In this document: in pieces, positions 49,365-59,461 of the stretch | Layout of the letters: each line of letters starts with the position of its first letter | Position numbering within the stretch: position 1 is the first letter of the stretch | DNA from: Vreelandella zhaodongensis | GTDB lineage: Bacteria; Pseudomonadota; Gammaproteobacteria; Pseudomonadales; Halomonadaceae | Reading direction: 5' to 3' | Assembly: GCF_013415115.1 (NCBI RefSeq) | Contig: NZ_JACCDD010000002.1 | Span: 609,725-673,724 of the forward strand | DNA: 64,000 bases | Made by a program: the position numbers and the translations under genes | Notes under the pieces: model-generated | Told to the model about the DNA's origin: nothing | What the model saw: only the letters and a program-made list of their open reading frames with translations | Database searches by the model: none

Positions 49365-50705
49365 ATGTTGCCTGAGCCACTACCTCGGCCTGCTGCTATT
49401 ACCCCTGAGGAGTATCTTCAGCGACGTGAAGCGCTTATTGCGCAGCTGCCCGCCACTGCAGCGCTGATCGTGCCTGGCGCAACCCTAGTAACGCGCTCCC
49501 ACGATAGCGAGTATGCGTTTCGCCAGCAGAGTGATTTTTACTACCTGACTGGTATCCAAGAGCCAGACGCATTGCTGGTTCTGTTGCCTGGTCGTGAGGC
49601 AGGGCAAAGCGTGGTGTTTTGCCAAGACCGTGACGCGACCATGGAAGCCTGGACGGGTAGGCGCCTAGGCGCTCAGGGCGTTGAGTCACAACACGGCATT
49701 GATCAAGCATTTGAAAACGCCCAGCGGGACGAGCTGCTGCCTGGTCTACTTGAGGGGCGCGAGTTGCTTTACGCGCCGCTGGATAACCCCGAGGCCATTA
49801 GTATTGCGGAAGAGGCACTAACTCACGCTCAGGCCGGCCTGCGCAGGGGTAAGCCAGCGCTAAAAGGATGGTTGGATAGCCGTCCGCTAATTCATGAGAT
49901 GCGCGTGGTCAAAAGTGCGGGTGAGATCGCACTGCTCCGGCATGCGGCGGCTATTTCAGCCAAGGCACATATCCGCGCGATGCGTACCTGCCGGGCAGGA
50001 TTAAGCGAGTATCAGCTGCAAGCGGAGTTGGAGCATGAGTTCGCTTGGCAAGGCGCCAGTGGGCCGGCCTACAGCACCATTGTTGGTAGTGGCGTTAACG
50101 CTTGCGTATTGCACTATATTGAAAACAGCGATGAGCTGAAGGCTGATACGCTGGTATTGATTGACGCTGGCGCGGAGTTTGATCTCTACGCTGGGGACAT
50201 TACCCGCACGTTTCCAGTTAGTGGTCAGTTCAATGACGCTCAGCGGGCGCTTTACCAAGTGGTGTTGGGCGCCCAAGAGCGTGCTGTACAGGCGGTTAAG
50301 CCTGGAGCCACGCTGGGGGATATCCATCAAGGTGTGGTACGTGACTTAACGTCAGGACTGATCGCTCTTGGGTTGTTGGAGGGCGATGAACAGGCGCGTA
50401 TTGACGACGAGAGCTACCGACGCTTCTACCTACACTCGACGTCACATTGGCTGGGTCTAGATGTTCATGATGTGGGGGCTTACCGCATAAATGAAGAGAC
50501 GCCGCGCCCGCTTGAAGATGGCATGGTGGTCACCGTTGAGCCTGGCCTCTATATCCCTAATGACGATGATATCCCTGAGGCCTATCGCGGTATAGGTATT
50601 CGTATTGAGGACGATGTTGTTGTGACCTGTGATGGTCATGAGGTGCTTACCTCGGCAGTACCAAAGCAGATTGCTGATATAGAGCAATTAATGGCTAATA
50701 AATAA
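49365..50705 (+). CDS. pepP: Xaa-Pro aminopeptidase
   Basis: 446-residue dimetal peptidase that removes N-terminal residues preceding proline. Metal ligands are visible: the two aspartates of DAGAEFDLYAGDITRTFP, the histidine of STSHWLGLDVHD, and the glutamates of VTVEPGLYI and GIRIEDDV. The N-terminal domain includes VTRSHDSEYAFRQQSDFYYL. TAGGAG is 5 bases before the ATG, 15 bases after ygfB. Confidence 0.96.
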   Translation: MLPEPLPRPAAITPEEYLQRREALIAQLPATAALIVPGATLVTRSHDSEYAFRQQSDFYYLTGIQEPDALLVLLPGREAGQSVVFCQDRDATMEAWTGRRLGAQGVESQHGIDQAFENAQRDELLPGLLEGRELLYAPLDNPEAISIAEEALTHAQAGLRRGKPALKGWLDSRPLIHEMRVVKSAGEIALLRHAAAISAKAHIRAMRTCRAGLSEYQLQAELEHEFAWQGASGPAYSTIVGSGVNACVLHYIENSDELKADTLVLIDAGAEFDLYAGDITRTFPVSGQFNDAQRALYQVVLGAQERAVQAVKPGATLGDIHQGVVRDLTSGLIALGLLEGDEQARIDDESYRRFYLHSTSHWLGLDVHDVGAYRINEETPRPLEDGMVVTVEPGLYIPNDDDIPEAYRGIGIRIEDDVVVTCDGHEVLTSAVPKQIADIEQLMANK

Positions 50706-50794
50706 CCAGTAAAATTATCCAGATTATTAATTATGTAATTTACATTACGAAATTACGATCTGTGTGGTTTGTGCTTAATCAGTAGGAGATGCCA

Positions 50795-52036
50795 ATGCAC
50801 GGGGCTCAGCAGGCAATAAAGAGCCAACAGAAACAGGCACTTACCTACGATATCGTGATCGTAGGTGGCGGCCTGGTGGGTGCCAGCTTGGGGTGTGCGT
50901 TGGCCCCGCTTATTGAGCGGCACGGCTGGCGTGTGGCGATTATTGAGTCTACCGCTTTGCCTGAAAACGCAGAGGATGTGTCGTGGCAACCAAGCTTTGA
51001 TGCGCGGGCCAGCGCCATTGCCGAAGGGTCTGCTCAACGTTTTCGCCAGTTGGGTGTGTGGGATGCGATGCGCCATGAAGCGACGCCTATTGAGCGTATT
51101 CATATTAGTGAGCGTGGGCGTTTGGGTGCCGCGCGCCTCAGTGCCCAAGAGCTAGGTGTTGCCGCATTGGGTCATGTGATTCCGAATGCCTGGATGGGCC
51201 GTGTGTTGCATCAGCATTTACAGCAGTTGCCTATTGAGTGGTACTGCCCTGCGACGGTGGCAAAAATGACGCCGCAGGAGGGTGGCCATCACCTCTTGCT
51301 GTCAGATGATAGCGAGCTTATGGCATCGCTCACCATACTGGCAGATGGTGGACGCTCCGGACTGAAAGAGCAGCTAGGGATTAACAGCCGTCGCCGCTCT
51401 TATGAGCAAACTGCGGTGATCGCTCACGTGGGGGTCAGCCAGCCCCATCAGGGAGTTGCCTATGAACGCTTTACGGCAGAAGGGCCGATTGCATTGCTGC
51501 CGCTGCCAGGGCAAGCCATGGAGCTGGTCTGGACCCATGCCAGCGGTACCGAGCAAGCGCGCTTGGCGCTTTCCGACCAGGCGTTCTTGCGCCAGCTGCA
51601 AACTGCCTTTGGCGATCGAGTCGGGCGCTTTACCCGCGTGGGTCAGCGTTTCAGCTACCCGCTTTCCCTGGTGACTGCTGAGGAGCCGGTTCGGCCAGGG
51701 TTGGCGGTGCTGGGTAATGCTGCCCATGCGCTGCACCCAGTAGCGGGTCAGGGATTCAACCTCGCGCTACGCTCAGTGATGGATCTGGTCGAGGAGTTAG
51801 CGCAGGGTGCCCAGAACCAACACACCCTGGGCGATATGGAAACGCTGCTTGCTTTTGAGCGACGTCGTGCCCAAGACCGCTCCAATGTGATTCGGTTTAG
51901 TGATGGTCTGGTACGGTTATTTGGTTATTCGCTGCCTTTATTACCCCATGCTCGAGCCGCTGGGTTAATTGGGCTCAACCTGGTTGGACCACTGCGCCGA
52001 GGTTTGGCGCGTCGGGCAATGGGGCTGGAGCGCTGA
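50795..52036 (+). CDS. ubiH: 2-octaprenyl-6-methoxyphenol hydroxylase UbiH
   Basis: FAD monooxygenase of about 413 residues in ubiquinone synthesis. VIVGGGLVGASLGCAL binds FAD, the middle ILADGGRSGLKEQLG contains the DG motif, and LGNAAHALHPVAGQGFNLALR is the second FAD motif. The ATG at 50795 has GGAG 6 bases upstream; an ATG two codons earlier would abut that site. The pepP-ubiH-ubiI order matches E. coli. Confidence 0.93.
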   Translation: MHGAQQAIKSQQKQALTYDIVIVGGGLVGASLGCALAPLIERHGWRVAIIESTALPENAEDVSWQPSFDARASAIAEGSAQRFRQLGVWDAMRHEATPIERIHISERGRLGAARLSAQELGVAALGHVIPNAWMGRVLHQHLQQLPIEWYCPATVAKMTPQEGGHHLLLSDDSELMASLTILADGGRSGLKEQLGINSRRRSYEQTAVIAHVGVSQPHQGVAYERFTAEGPIALLPLPGQAMELVWTHASGTEQARLALSDQAFLRQLQTAFGDRVGRFTRVGQRFSYPLSLVTAEEPVRPGLAVLGNAAHALHPVAGQGFNLALRSVMDLVEELAQGAQNQHTLGDMETLLAFERRRAQDRSNVIRFSDGLVRLFGYSLPLLPHARAAGLIGLNLVGPLRRGLARRAMGLER

Positions 52037-52081
52037 TAAAAAAAGTAGCTGCTGACTCAGCAAAGCAACTAAGGGAACGTG

Positions 52082-53338
52082 ATGAAAACGCAAACAGCGG
52101 CGAAAAATGCGCCGGTTGAACGTTTCGACGCAGTGATTGTTGGAGCGGGCATGGTAGGGGTTGCGCTGGCAGGGTTGCTTGCCAACGCAGGCCTGGAAGT
52201 GGCGCTGGTAGAAGCCAAATCAGAGCCGCTCAAGTTAGACACCCTTGGTGACCACCCGCCTGCTCCCAGGGTAAGTGCCCTGACACCGGTTTCACAGCGA
52301 CTGCTTACTCATCTGGGTGCTTGGTCCGAGATGGCAGCTGTGCGAGTAACCGCCTACCGCTATATGCACGTATGGGATGCGGAGGGGAGCGGTAGTATTC
52401 ATTTTTCCGCTGATGAGGCGGGCGCGCCAGTGCTCGGCCATATTGTGGAAAACGATGTAACGTTGGCGGCGCTCAATGAGCGGGTGCTCGGGCTGCCTAG
52501 TGTTAGTACGTACTTTGGTGTTGGCGTAGATGCCTTGCAAACCTCGGATAACGGACGTTGGCTGGTGCTGAAGGATGGGCGTCAGCTGCACACACCGTTA
52601 TTAATTGCTGCAGATGGTGCACACTCCACCTTGCGAGAGCTTGCCGGGATTTCGGTGGCTGAAGAATCGATGGAGCAGGAAGCTGTCGTGACCACCGTGA
52701 GGTGTGAAAAATCCCATGGAAGTACGGCTCGTCAGGCTTTTATCGACGGGCGCCCACTGGCTTTTTTACCGCTAACGGTGAATGGCGATGACCGTTACTG
52801 CTCGGTTGTCTGGTCGACCACGCCTGAACACGCAAATGAACTCACCACGCTTTCTTCTGATGCGTTGGGTCACACTCTCAGTGATGCCCTTGGCCACCGC
52901 CTGGGTCAAGTGAACGCGGTGGACTCGGCCTATCGCTTTCCACTGGTACAGCGCCATGCCGCCCACTACGTGCAGCCCAACTTTGCACTGGTGGGTGATG
53001 CTGCCCATAGCATTCACCCGCTCGCGGGGCAGGGGGTTAACCTGGGCTTTATGGATGCAGCGGTGTTAGCTGAGGAGGTGATTAACGCATGGCAGCGAGG
53101 TGCACCCTGGGGAGCGCTCACGACGCTGACTCGCTATGAGAGGCGTAGGCGTTTTGATAACAGCGCCATGCTGGGGCTGATGAAAGGGTTTAAAGTGTTA
53201 TTTGGTAGCCAAGTGCCCGCACTGACGCTAGCGCGTAATATGGGGATGAGCGGGATGAATCAGTTGGTGCCGCTAAAGCGAATAGTCATGCGGCAGGCGA
53301 TCGGAGAGCGAGGGCGCCTGCCGCAGACATGTCGTTAA
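52082..53338 (+). CDS. ubiI: Ubiquinone biosynthesis FAD hydroxylase (UbiI/VisC)
   Basis: 418-residue UbiH-family FAD monooxygenase, by position the UbiI C5-hydroxylase. FDAVIVGAGMVGVALAGLL binds FAD, then LIAADGAHSTLRELAGI and LVGDAAHSIHPLAGQGVNLG follow. The ATG at 52082 lies 5 bases after AAGGGA; a GTG one codon earlier is also open. UbiF or a broader-range hydroxylase is possible on sequence alone. It converges with and overlaps ctpA by 4 bases. Confidence 0.9.
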   Translation: MKTQTAAKNAPVERFDAVIVGAGMVGVALAGLLANAGLEVALVEAKSEPLKLDTLGDHPPAPRVSALTPVSQRLLTHLGAWSEMAAVRVTAYRYMHVWDAEGSGSIHFSADEAGAPVLGHIVENDVTLAALNERVLGLPSVSTYFGVGVDALQTSDNGRWLVLKDGRQLHTPLLIAADGAHSTLRELAGISVAEESMEQEAVVTTVRCEKSHGSTARQAFIDGRPLAFLPLTVNGDDRYCSVVWSTTPEHANELTTLSSDALGHTLSDALGHRLGQVNAVDSAYRFPLVQRHAAHYVQPNFALVGDAAHSIHPLAGQGVNLGFMDAAVLAEEVINAWQRGAPWGALTTLTRYERRRRFDNSAMLGLMKGFKVLFGSQVPALTLARNMGMSGMNQLVPLKRIVMRQAIGERGRLPQTCR

Positions 53339-54636
53339 CGGCGGCGGCGGTCAACCACGTTGAGAGCCTTGAGGAGATTAAGCGCTTCGCTGAGCTGGTA
53401 ATCGTCTCGTAGCCGCTGCGACATGGCAGCTCGCTCTCGTGGTGTTGCGCCTTGATTACCCAAGTGGCCGTCGAGATCTGATTCGCGGACTTCCCGGCGA
53501 TCCTCGGCAACCTCCAGGCGGCCACGCACGACTTCTACATCGGGCTCAATGCCCTGGGCCTGGATAGAGCGACCGTTAGGCGTGTAGTACAGAGCGGTCG
53601 TTAGCTTTAGGCCTTCACCGTTGCCAAGCGGCATGATCTGTTGCACCGAGCCTTTACCAAAACTTTCAGTACCCATGATGACGCCGCGGCGTTGATCCTG
53701 CAGGGCACCGGCGACGATCTCTGCCGCTGAGGCGCTGCCACTGTTAATCAATACAACGAGCGGCACATCGCCGGCGGCGGTATCGGGTGATGCTGAAAAC
53801 GACATCTCTGTATCGGCAATCCGCCCTTCGGTGTAGACGATGAGCCCCTCATCTAAAAATAAGTCGGCAATGCCAACTGCCGCTTGCAACACGCCACCAG
53901 GGTTATTACGCAAGTCGAGGATCAGCCCTTCAAGCGGCTGCTCACGCGCCATTCTATTTAATGCCTGGCGTGCTTGCTCAGGGGTGCGAGACTGGAACTG
54001 GCTAACACGCAGGTAGCCGTAGCCAGGCTCTAATAATTCGTGTCGGACACTTTCGCTACGAATCACCTCTCGGGTCAGCGTAAACTCTCGTGGCGAGTCC
54101 TCCCCAGCACGCAGGATAGAAAGGCGCATTTGGCTGCCGGGCTCTCCGCGCATCAGGTTGACCGCTTCTTGTAACGACATACTATCGGTAGGCGTGCCAT
54201 CAATGGCAACAATGATGTCCCTCGACAGTAAGCCTGCCCTTGCAGCGGGTGTGTCGTCGATAGGCGTCACCACCATCAACTGACCATTTTCTTTGCCAAC
54301 TTCGATACCGATGCCGCCAAACTCACCCTGCGTGGACTCTCTTAGGCTCTTATACTCCTCTTCATCTAAGTAGGCAGAGTGTGGGTCTAGTTCGCTCAGC
54401 ATGCCGCGCATGGCGTTGCGTAGTAGTGTACGGTCGTCGACCTCTTCAACATAGCCGCGCTTGATACGCTCAAACACCTCGGCAAACGTCTGGATCTCTT
54501 CGAGCGGAAGGTCATCGGCAACGCTATTCGTTGGCTGAGCCAATAGGGGAAGTGGAGCCGACAGTAGCGCAAACGGAAGCAGGGTAGCCAATAACCGCTT
54601 GGCAGGGGCCGATACCTTGGTAACAGAAAGCGTCAT
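53335..54636 (-). CDS. ctpA: S41-family C-terminal processing protease
   Basis: 433-residue periplasmic serine protease. A signal peptide covers about 1-34 (LLATLLPFALLSAPLPLLAQ), the PDZ domain (about 85-170) has GGIGIEVGKENGQLMVV and SRDIIVAIDG, and the catalytic Ser/Lys are in LINSGSASAAEIVAGAL and ESFGKGSVQ. GGAG lies 6 bases before the ATG. It follows envC, which, with gpmI, is a common arrangement. Confidence 0.94.
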   Translation of the reverse strand: MTLSVTKVSAPAKRLLATLLPFALLSAPLPLLAQPTNSVADDLPLEEIQTFAEVFERIKRGYVEEVDDRTLLRNAMRGMLSELDPHSAYLDEEEYKSLRESTQGEFGGIGIEVGKENGQLMVVTPIDDTPAARAGLLSRDIIVAIDGTPTDSMSLQEAVNLMRGEPGSQMRLSILRAGEDSPREFTLTREVIRSESVRHELLEPGYGYLRVSQFQSRTPEQARQALNRMAREQPLEGLILDLRNNPGGVLQAAVGIADLFLDEGLIVYTEGRIADTEMSFSASPDTAAGDVPLVVLINSGSASAAEIVAGALQDQRRGVIMGTESFGKGSVQQIMPLGNGEGLKLTTALYYTPNGRSIQAQGIEPDVEVVRGRLEVAEDRREVRESDLDGHLGNQGATPRERAAMSQRLRDDYQLSEALNLLKALNVVDRRRR

Positions 54637-54725
54637 GCAGACTCCGCTATGCGAGGGGCAGCGTGTGGTGGCGCTGCGCTAATTGATACGTTGAATTGTA
54701 AATTCATATGAGCCAGCTTATCCCG

Positions 54726-55868
54726 TCAGCGGCGTGCAATCCAACGTTGCGGGTTAATTGGCTGACCACCACGCCTCACTTCGAAGTAAAGAGCAGAGCG
54801 TGACTGGCCGCCGCTGTTGCCAACGCGGCCGATTTCAGCACCACGATTTACCTGTTGACCAGGCCGAGCGCTAAACTGCTGTAAGTGGGCATAAAGGGTC
54901 ATAATTTGGTCGCCGTGGTCAATGATCAGCAGATTGCCAAAGCCGCGTATCCAGTCAGCAAATACCACGCGACCACTATGCACAGCCGTCACTGAGCTGC
55001 CGGAGTCTGCTTGAATCACAATGCCATTATAGTGGACGCCGTCTCGACGTTGGAATGTTGCCGTGATGGAGCCTTGTACTGGCCAGGGTAGGTCGCCCTG
55101 GGTGCGGGTGATGTGCGTGCTGGGCGTGGGCTCAGCTAAACGTGCTAGCTCCGCCTGAATGGCGCGTAGCTGCTGCTCAGCTTGCTCGCGGCTCTGGTTA
55201 AGATCGGCTAGGCGGTCAGCTTCGCTACCGTAGCGGTCATCCAGCGTATCCACAACGCCACGACGCTCTTCAGTACGGCGCGCCAACAGTCTACTCTGCG
55301 CATCTAGTTCATCACCTAGTGCATCCAGCCGTGTTTGACGCTCACCAAGTGCCTGCTCGGTGTCAGCTAGGGCTGTATCCAGACGGCCAATATCGTCAAG
55401 GCGCCGTTGACGTGCCTGGGCGAGCCTATTCAGGTATGCCTGCATGCGGTCTAGTTCGGCGGGGTCGCTTTGGTTCAGCAATAATTTAAGCTGAGGCGTT
55501 GGCCCCAGCCGATAAAGGGCTGCCAACTGTTGGCCTAGCGCAGCATACTGGGCGTCACGCTCGCCTTGTAGACGCTCGCGGTGCTGTTGGAGTTGATCCA
55601 TCTCATCGGCCAGTTGGCGGCGTTCAGATTGCAGTTGGTCTAGGCGCTGGTGAGTCTGAGCAAGCTCCGTTTCCACTTTACGCAGCTCGCGTTCGGCGCT
55701 GTCACGCGCTTGCTCCGTCTCACGGAGGCGCTGAGCCATGGAGTCAATTTCCTGGCCAATCGTATCTAGCTGCTGGCGCGCTGCCTGTTCATCTTGCTGG
55801 GCAACACTTGCTGGCGCATAACCAAGTGCCAGCATGAGTGCGGTAGCTAACGTTCGCCGAATAAGCAT
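54726..55868 (-). CDS. envC: Murein hydrolase activator EnvC
   Basis: 380-residue periplasmic protein that activates amidases AmiA/AmiB at the septum. After a signal peptide (about 1-23), a long coiled coil rich in E, Q, R and L runs to about residue 245. The C-terminal LytM domain follows (about 255-380). The zinc-site residues are degenerate: GVHYNGIVIQ lacks the aspartate and ALYFEVR has Y where active enzymes have H, as expected for a non-hydrolytic activator. Its ATG overlaps the gpmI stop. Confidence 0.95.
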   Translation of the reverse strand: MLIRRTLATALMLALGYAPASVAQQDEQAARQQLDTIGQEIDSMAQRLRETEQARDSAERELRKVETELAQTHQRLDQLQSERRQLADEMDQLQQHRERLQGERDAQYAALGQQLAALYRLGPTPQLKLLLNQSDPAELDRMQAYLNRLAQARQRRLDDIGRLDTALADTEQALGERQTRLDALGDELDAQSRLLARRTEERRGVVDTLDDRYGSEADRLADLNQSREQAEQQLRAIQAELARLAEPTPSTHITRTQGDLPWPVQGSITATFQRRDGVHYNGIVIQADSGSSVTAVHSGRVVFADWIRGFGNLLIIDHGDQIMTLYAHLQQFSARPGQQVNRGAEIGRVGNSGGQSRSALYFEVRRGGQPINPQRWIARR

Positions 55869-57430
55869 TAATCGAAATTAATCAGTGGTTTCCCCGTCAT
55901 CGCATCGGGAATGGATTGGCTCATCATGGTTAACAGCGTCGGTGCTAAATCGCACAAGCGTCCGTCCTCCAAGCTGCCTGCTCGCTCGCCTACGTAAATC
56001 AGCGGCACCATAAAGGTGGTGTGGGCTGTTTGCGGGGCGCCGGTTTCTGGGTGCACCATCTGCTCGGCATTACCGTGGTCGGCAGTAATTAGGCAAGCGC
56101 CACCGACTCTCTCAATGGCGTCCACCACGCGACCCACGCAGGTATCGACAGTCTCAATCGCTTTTACCGCAGCGTTGAAATCACCAGTGTGGCCAACCAT
56201 GTCGCCGTTGGCATAGTTGCATACCATCAAATCAAAATGACCGCTGTCGATGGCCTCGACTAGATGATCGGTGATCTCAAAGGCACTCATCTCAGGTTTT
56301 TCGTCGTAAGTTTTAACATCACGGGGTGAGGGCACTAAAATGCGCTTTTCGCCCTCGTACTCGGACTCATTACCTCCCGAAAAGAAAAAGGTGACGTGTG
56401 GGTACTTCTCAGTTTCGGCAATGCGCAGCTGCGTTAAGCCGCGCTGAGCGACGACTTCACCTAGGGTGTCGTTGAGGTCAGATGGTGGAAAGGCGGCAGG
56501 TGCTGGGATGTCAGCAGCGTACTGAGTCATCATGACTAAGCCATCGCCAGCCAGTGTTGGGCACACCCGGCGCTCAAAACCGTTGAAGTTAGGCTCAGCG
56601 AAGGCACGGGTTAGCTCACGGGCACGGTCAGAGCGGAAGTTAAGGAAAATAGCCGCATCGCCATCTTGCAAGGTCATCGCTTTGTCGTTGACTGGCACAT
56701 TGCTGGCGGCCACGAATTCGTCAGTTTCGCCGCGCTGGTAAGCATCGCGTAGTGCGGTTTCCGCGCTGGAGGCGATAAAATCTGCGTGGCCGTCGGTCAG
56801 CAGGCGGTAGGCTTTCTCTACGCGCTCCCAGCGGTTATCGCGGTCCATTGCATAAAAGCGGCCAATCACTGAGGCAACAAAGCCGTTATCAGCGCCAACC
56901 AACTCCGCCAGACGGGCGTTGGCTCGCTCGATCGAACGTAGCGCACTTTGCGGCGGCATATCGCGGCCATCCAAAAACGCATGTACAAAAATACGCTGTG
57001 CGCCGCGGCGGGCGGCCAGTTCAGCCATGGCAATAAAGTGATCTTCGTGGCTGTGTACGCCGCCAGGAGAAAGCAAACCAAGCAAGTGAACGGCGCGGCC
57101 ATTGGCAACGGCTTCGTCGATGGGCTTGGTCAGTACCTCATTGGTATCCAAATCGCCGTCTTCGATCGCCTTGGTGATGCGGGTGAAGTCCTGGTACACA
57201 ATGCGTCCGGCACCAATGTTCATATGGCCTACTTCGGAATTACCCATCTGCCCGTCAGGGAGGCCCACATGGCGGCCATCGGTGTGCACAAAGGCATGAG
57301 GGCGGTTGGCCCACAGCTTGTCCATGTTGGGCGTATTGGCAGCGGCCACCGCGTTGTGAGCGCTATCGGGGTTGTGGCCGTAGCCATCTAGAATGATCAG
57401 CGCCACAGGGCGCGGTGCAGTTGTAGCCAT
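55868..57430 (-). CDS. gpmI: 2,3-bisphosphoglycerate-independent phosphoglycerate mutase
   Basis: 520-residue dimanganese glycolytic enzyme interconverting 3- and 2-phosphoglycerate. [11 protein letters not shown] holds the first metal aspartate, [18 protein letters not shown] the phosphorylated serine (about residue 64), VHSHEDHF and [11 protein letters not shown] follow, and [11 protein letters not shown] supplies later metal ligands. GAGG precedes the ATG by 6-7 bases. It is the first gene of gpmI-envC-ctpA. Confidence 0.97.
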   Translation of the reverse strand: MATTAPRPVALIILDGYGHNPDSAHNAVAAANTPNMDKLWANRPHAFVHTDGRHVGLPDGQMGNSEVGHMNIGAGRIVYQDFTRITKAIEDGDLDTNEVLTKPIDEAVANGRAVHLLGLLSPGGVHSHEDHFIAMAELAARRGAQRIFVHAFLDGRDMPPQSALRSIERANARLAELVGADNGFVASVIGRFYAMDRDNRWERVEKAYRLLTDGHADFIASSAETALRDAYQRGETDEFVAASNVPVNDKAMTLQDGDAAIFLNFRSDRARELTRAFAEPNFNGFERRVCPTLAGDGLVMMTQYAADIPAPAAFPPSDLNDTLGEVVAQRGLTQLRIAETEKYPHVTFFFSGGNESEYEGEKRILVPSPRDVKTYDEKPEMSAFEITDHLVEAIDSGHFDLMVCNYANGDMVGHTGDFNAAVKAIETVDTCVGRVVDAIERVGGACLITADHGNAEQMVHPETGAPQTAHTTFMVPLIYVGERAGSLEDGRLCDLAPTLLTMMSQSIPDAMTGKPLINFD

Positions 57431-57674
57431 GAAAAACCTCGTTATGTTGGTCAGCTAAAGCGACGTGAGGTGCTGTTTGAAACGCGGGTGAAGGCTGCTC
57501 AAGCCGTTTTCAGACAACACCTTATAATCGGGGTCGCGACGCGCGCGCGCATGGGGCATCATAACGCAGGCAGCCGTTGGTCGTCATGGCCTGCGCGGTA
57601 TGCCGTGTGACGTGTATACTTGTCGCGTTTCTGGAGGCGGCTAGGCCGCTTTTTTCTGCATAGACCAAGAGATT

Positions 57675-58106
57675 GTGTTCGCGATGATCGATCAGCTGTT
57701 CGAATTCGTAATGAACCACCCCCTACTTGTCGGGGCGTTTTTGCTGGTATTAATAGCATGGGTGGCGTACGAAGCGCGCAGTGCCGCCACTAATGCCGTG
57801 ACTTCAACCCAGGCTACTCAGCTTATCAACCGTGAAGACGCGGTGGTACTGGATATCCGTGAAAGCAAAGACTTCAAAGCCGGGCATATTGCAGGGGCAC
57901 GCAATATTCCCCAAAGCAGCCTCGACAGCCGCATGAGTGAACTGGAGAAAGTAAAAAGCCAGCCGATCATCGTGGTATGTAAGCATGGCCAGAGCTCTGG
58001 CGCTGCCCAGTCAAAGCTTGCTAAAGCAGGTTTTGAGCGTGCCAACAAGCTTAAAGGCGGTATGGTGCAGTGGCAGGCGGATGGCCTTCCGGTGGTGAAA
58101 AAGTAA
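57675..58106 (+). CDS. yibN: Membrane-anchored rhodanese-like protein (YibN)
   Basis: 143-residue sulfurtransferase-like protein: one N-terminal transmembrane helix (about 14-32, HPLLVGAFLLVLIAWVAY) followed by a rhodanese domain with VLDIRESKDFKAGHIAGARN and the active-site cysteine in IIVVCKHGQSSGAAQ. The start is GTG at 57675 or ATG at 57684. In E. coli grxC lies between yibN and secB; here there is only a 74-base gap. Confidence 0.9.
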   Translation: MFAMIDQLFEFVMNHPLLVGAFLLVLIAWVAYEARSAATNAVTSTQATQLINREDAVVLDIRESKDFKAGHIAGARNIPQSSLDSRMSELEKVKSQPIIVVCKHGQSSGAAQSKLAKAGFERANKLKGGMVQWQADGLPVVKK

Positions 58107-58180
58107 TTACGCAGAAATTAATTAAGCTGTATGCGCAGGCGCGCATCTTTTTTATTGGATAAACAATTAGGAGTATCCCG

Positions 58181-58690
58181 ATGGCGGAAGATAACAACAC
58201 CCCGCAGGCAGCTGCCGCAGAAGGCGAAAAACCTCAGCTGAAATTCTCTTTACAGCGCATCTACGTAAAAGACATTTCGTTTGAAGCGCCGAACTCTCCT
58301 TCCGTATTCAAGCAGGCGTTTAAGCCGAAGGTAAACCTGGACCTGAATACGACTAGCCAGAAAGTGGCTGACGATCAGTACGAAGTGGTTGTTAAGGTGA
58401 CGGCTCAGGTCAACGATAGTGAAACCGGCACGACGTCGTTCCTTGCTGAAGTAGAGCAAGCGGGCCTGTTCCGTATTTCTGGTATCGAAGGTGCACAGCT
58501 GGAACAAACCCTGGGTGCGTTCTGCCCCAACTTGCTGTTCCCCTATGCCCGTGAGTGCATTGATAATCTCGTCAATCGTGGCGGTTTCCCGCCGTTAATG
58601 CTGGCGCCGGTGAACTTTGAAGCCATGTACGCCCAGCGCAAGCAGCGTGAAGCGCAAGAAGCTCAGCAAGCCGCTGAGAATACGCACTAA
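58181..58690 (+). CDS. secB: Protein-export chaperone SecB
   Basis: 169-residue tetrameric chaperone that keeps preproteins unfolded and delivers them to SecA. FSLQRIYVKDISFEAPNSP, YEVVVKVTAQVN, TSFLAEVEQAGLF and CPNLLFPYARECIDNLVNRG followed by GFPPLMLAPVNFEAMY are diagnostic. AGGAG lies 7 bases before the ATG. rsmE begins 3 bases after the stop. Confidence 0.97.
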   Translation: MAEDNNTPQAAAAEGEKPQLKFSLQRIYVKDISFEAPNSPSVFKQAFKPKVNLDLNTTSQKVADDQYEVVVKVTAQVNDSETGTTSFLAEVEQAGLFRISGIEGAQLEQTLGAFCPNLLFPYARECIDNLVNRGGFPPLMLAPVNFEAMYAQRKQREAQEAQQAAENTH

Positions 58691-58693
58691 GCT

Positions 58694-59461
58694 ATGTCGG
58701 AAACGTTGCACGCCGCTGACTGGTTTGCGCTACACGGCAAGATGCCCCGCCTTTATGTGCCCGCTGAGTTTTCAGTGGGCGCAATATTAACGCTGCCCGA
58801 AGGCCCTGCGCGACACGTGACTCGGGTGCTGCGGATGGGGGTGGGTGCGCCTCTGGTGCTGTTTGATGGCCATGGCCAAGAGGCAGGAGTATGCCTAGCT
58901 GAGGTGGGGCGCAAGCACACCACCGTGGCTATTGAGGCTATCTGGCAAGGCAGCGGTGAGTCACCGCTAGCCGTGCACCTTGGCCAAGCGATCTCGAAAG
59001 GCGACCGAATGGATTACGCCATTCAAAAAGCCGTGGAACTGGGCGTTGCAGCGATTACCCCGCTCTATACCGAGCGGGGCGATGTGCGCCTTAAAGGGGA
59101 TCGCGAAGAGAAAAAGCTGGCTCACTGGCAGGCTGTTGCGGCTAGCGCTTGTGAGCAGAGTGGGCGCGCGGTTGTCCCGCCTGTCTATCCTCCAAAAACG
59201 CTTGATAATTGGTTAGCCGAGCGACACGAACCGCTACGTTTGATGCTGCATTTGGCTACCGGTAATGCGTTTGATCGGCAAGACAACCCTGCTTCTGTCG
59301 CCTTGCTTATTGGCCCAGAGGGTGGCTTAAGCGATGTGGATATTAATGCTGCCGTTGCGGGCGGCTTTACACCGCTGACGCTCGGGCCAAGAGTATTGCG
59401 CACCGAAACGGCGCCTGTTGTTGCACTAACACTGCTGCAGCACCACTTCGGTGATGTGTAA
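58694..59461 (+). CDS. rsmE: 16S rRNA (uracil(1498)-N3)-methyltransferase
   Basis: 255-residue SPOUT methyltransferase of 16S rRNA. MPRLYVP and HVTRVLRMG mark the N-terminal PUA-like domain. GQAISKGDRMDYAIQKAVELG, ALLIGPEGGLSDVDI and TLGPRVLRTETAPVVAL form the knotted SAM site. The stop codon is immediately followed by the 14-bp repeat array. Confidence 0.95.
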   Translation: MSETLHAADWFALHGKMPRLYVPAEFSVGAILTLPEGPARHVTRVLRMGVGAPLVLFDGHGQEAGVCLAEVGRKHTTVAIEAIWQGSGESPLAVHLGQAISKGDRMDYAIQKAVELGVAAITPLYTERGDVRLKGDREEKKLAHWQAVAASACEQSGRAVVPPVYPPKTLDNWLAERHEPLRLMLHLATGNAFDRQDNPASVALLIGPEGGLSDVDINAAVAGGFTPLTLGPRVLRTETAPVVALTLLQHHFGDV

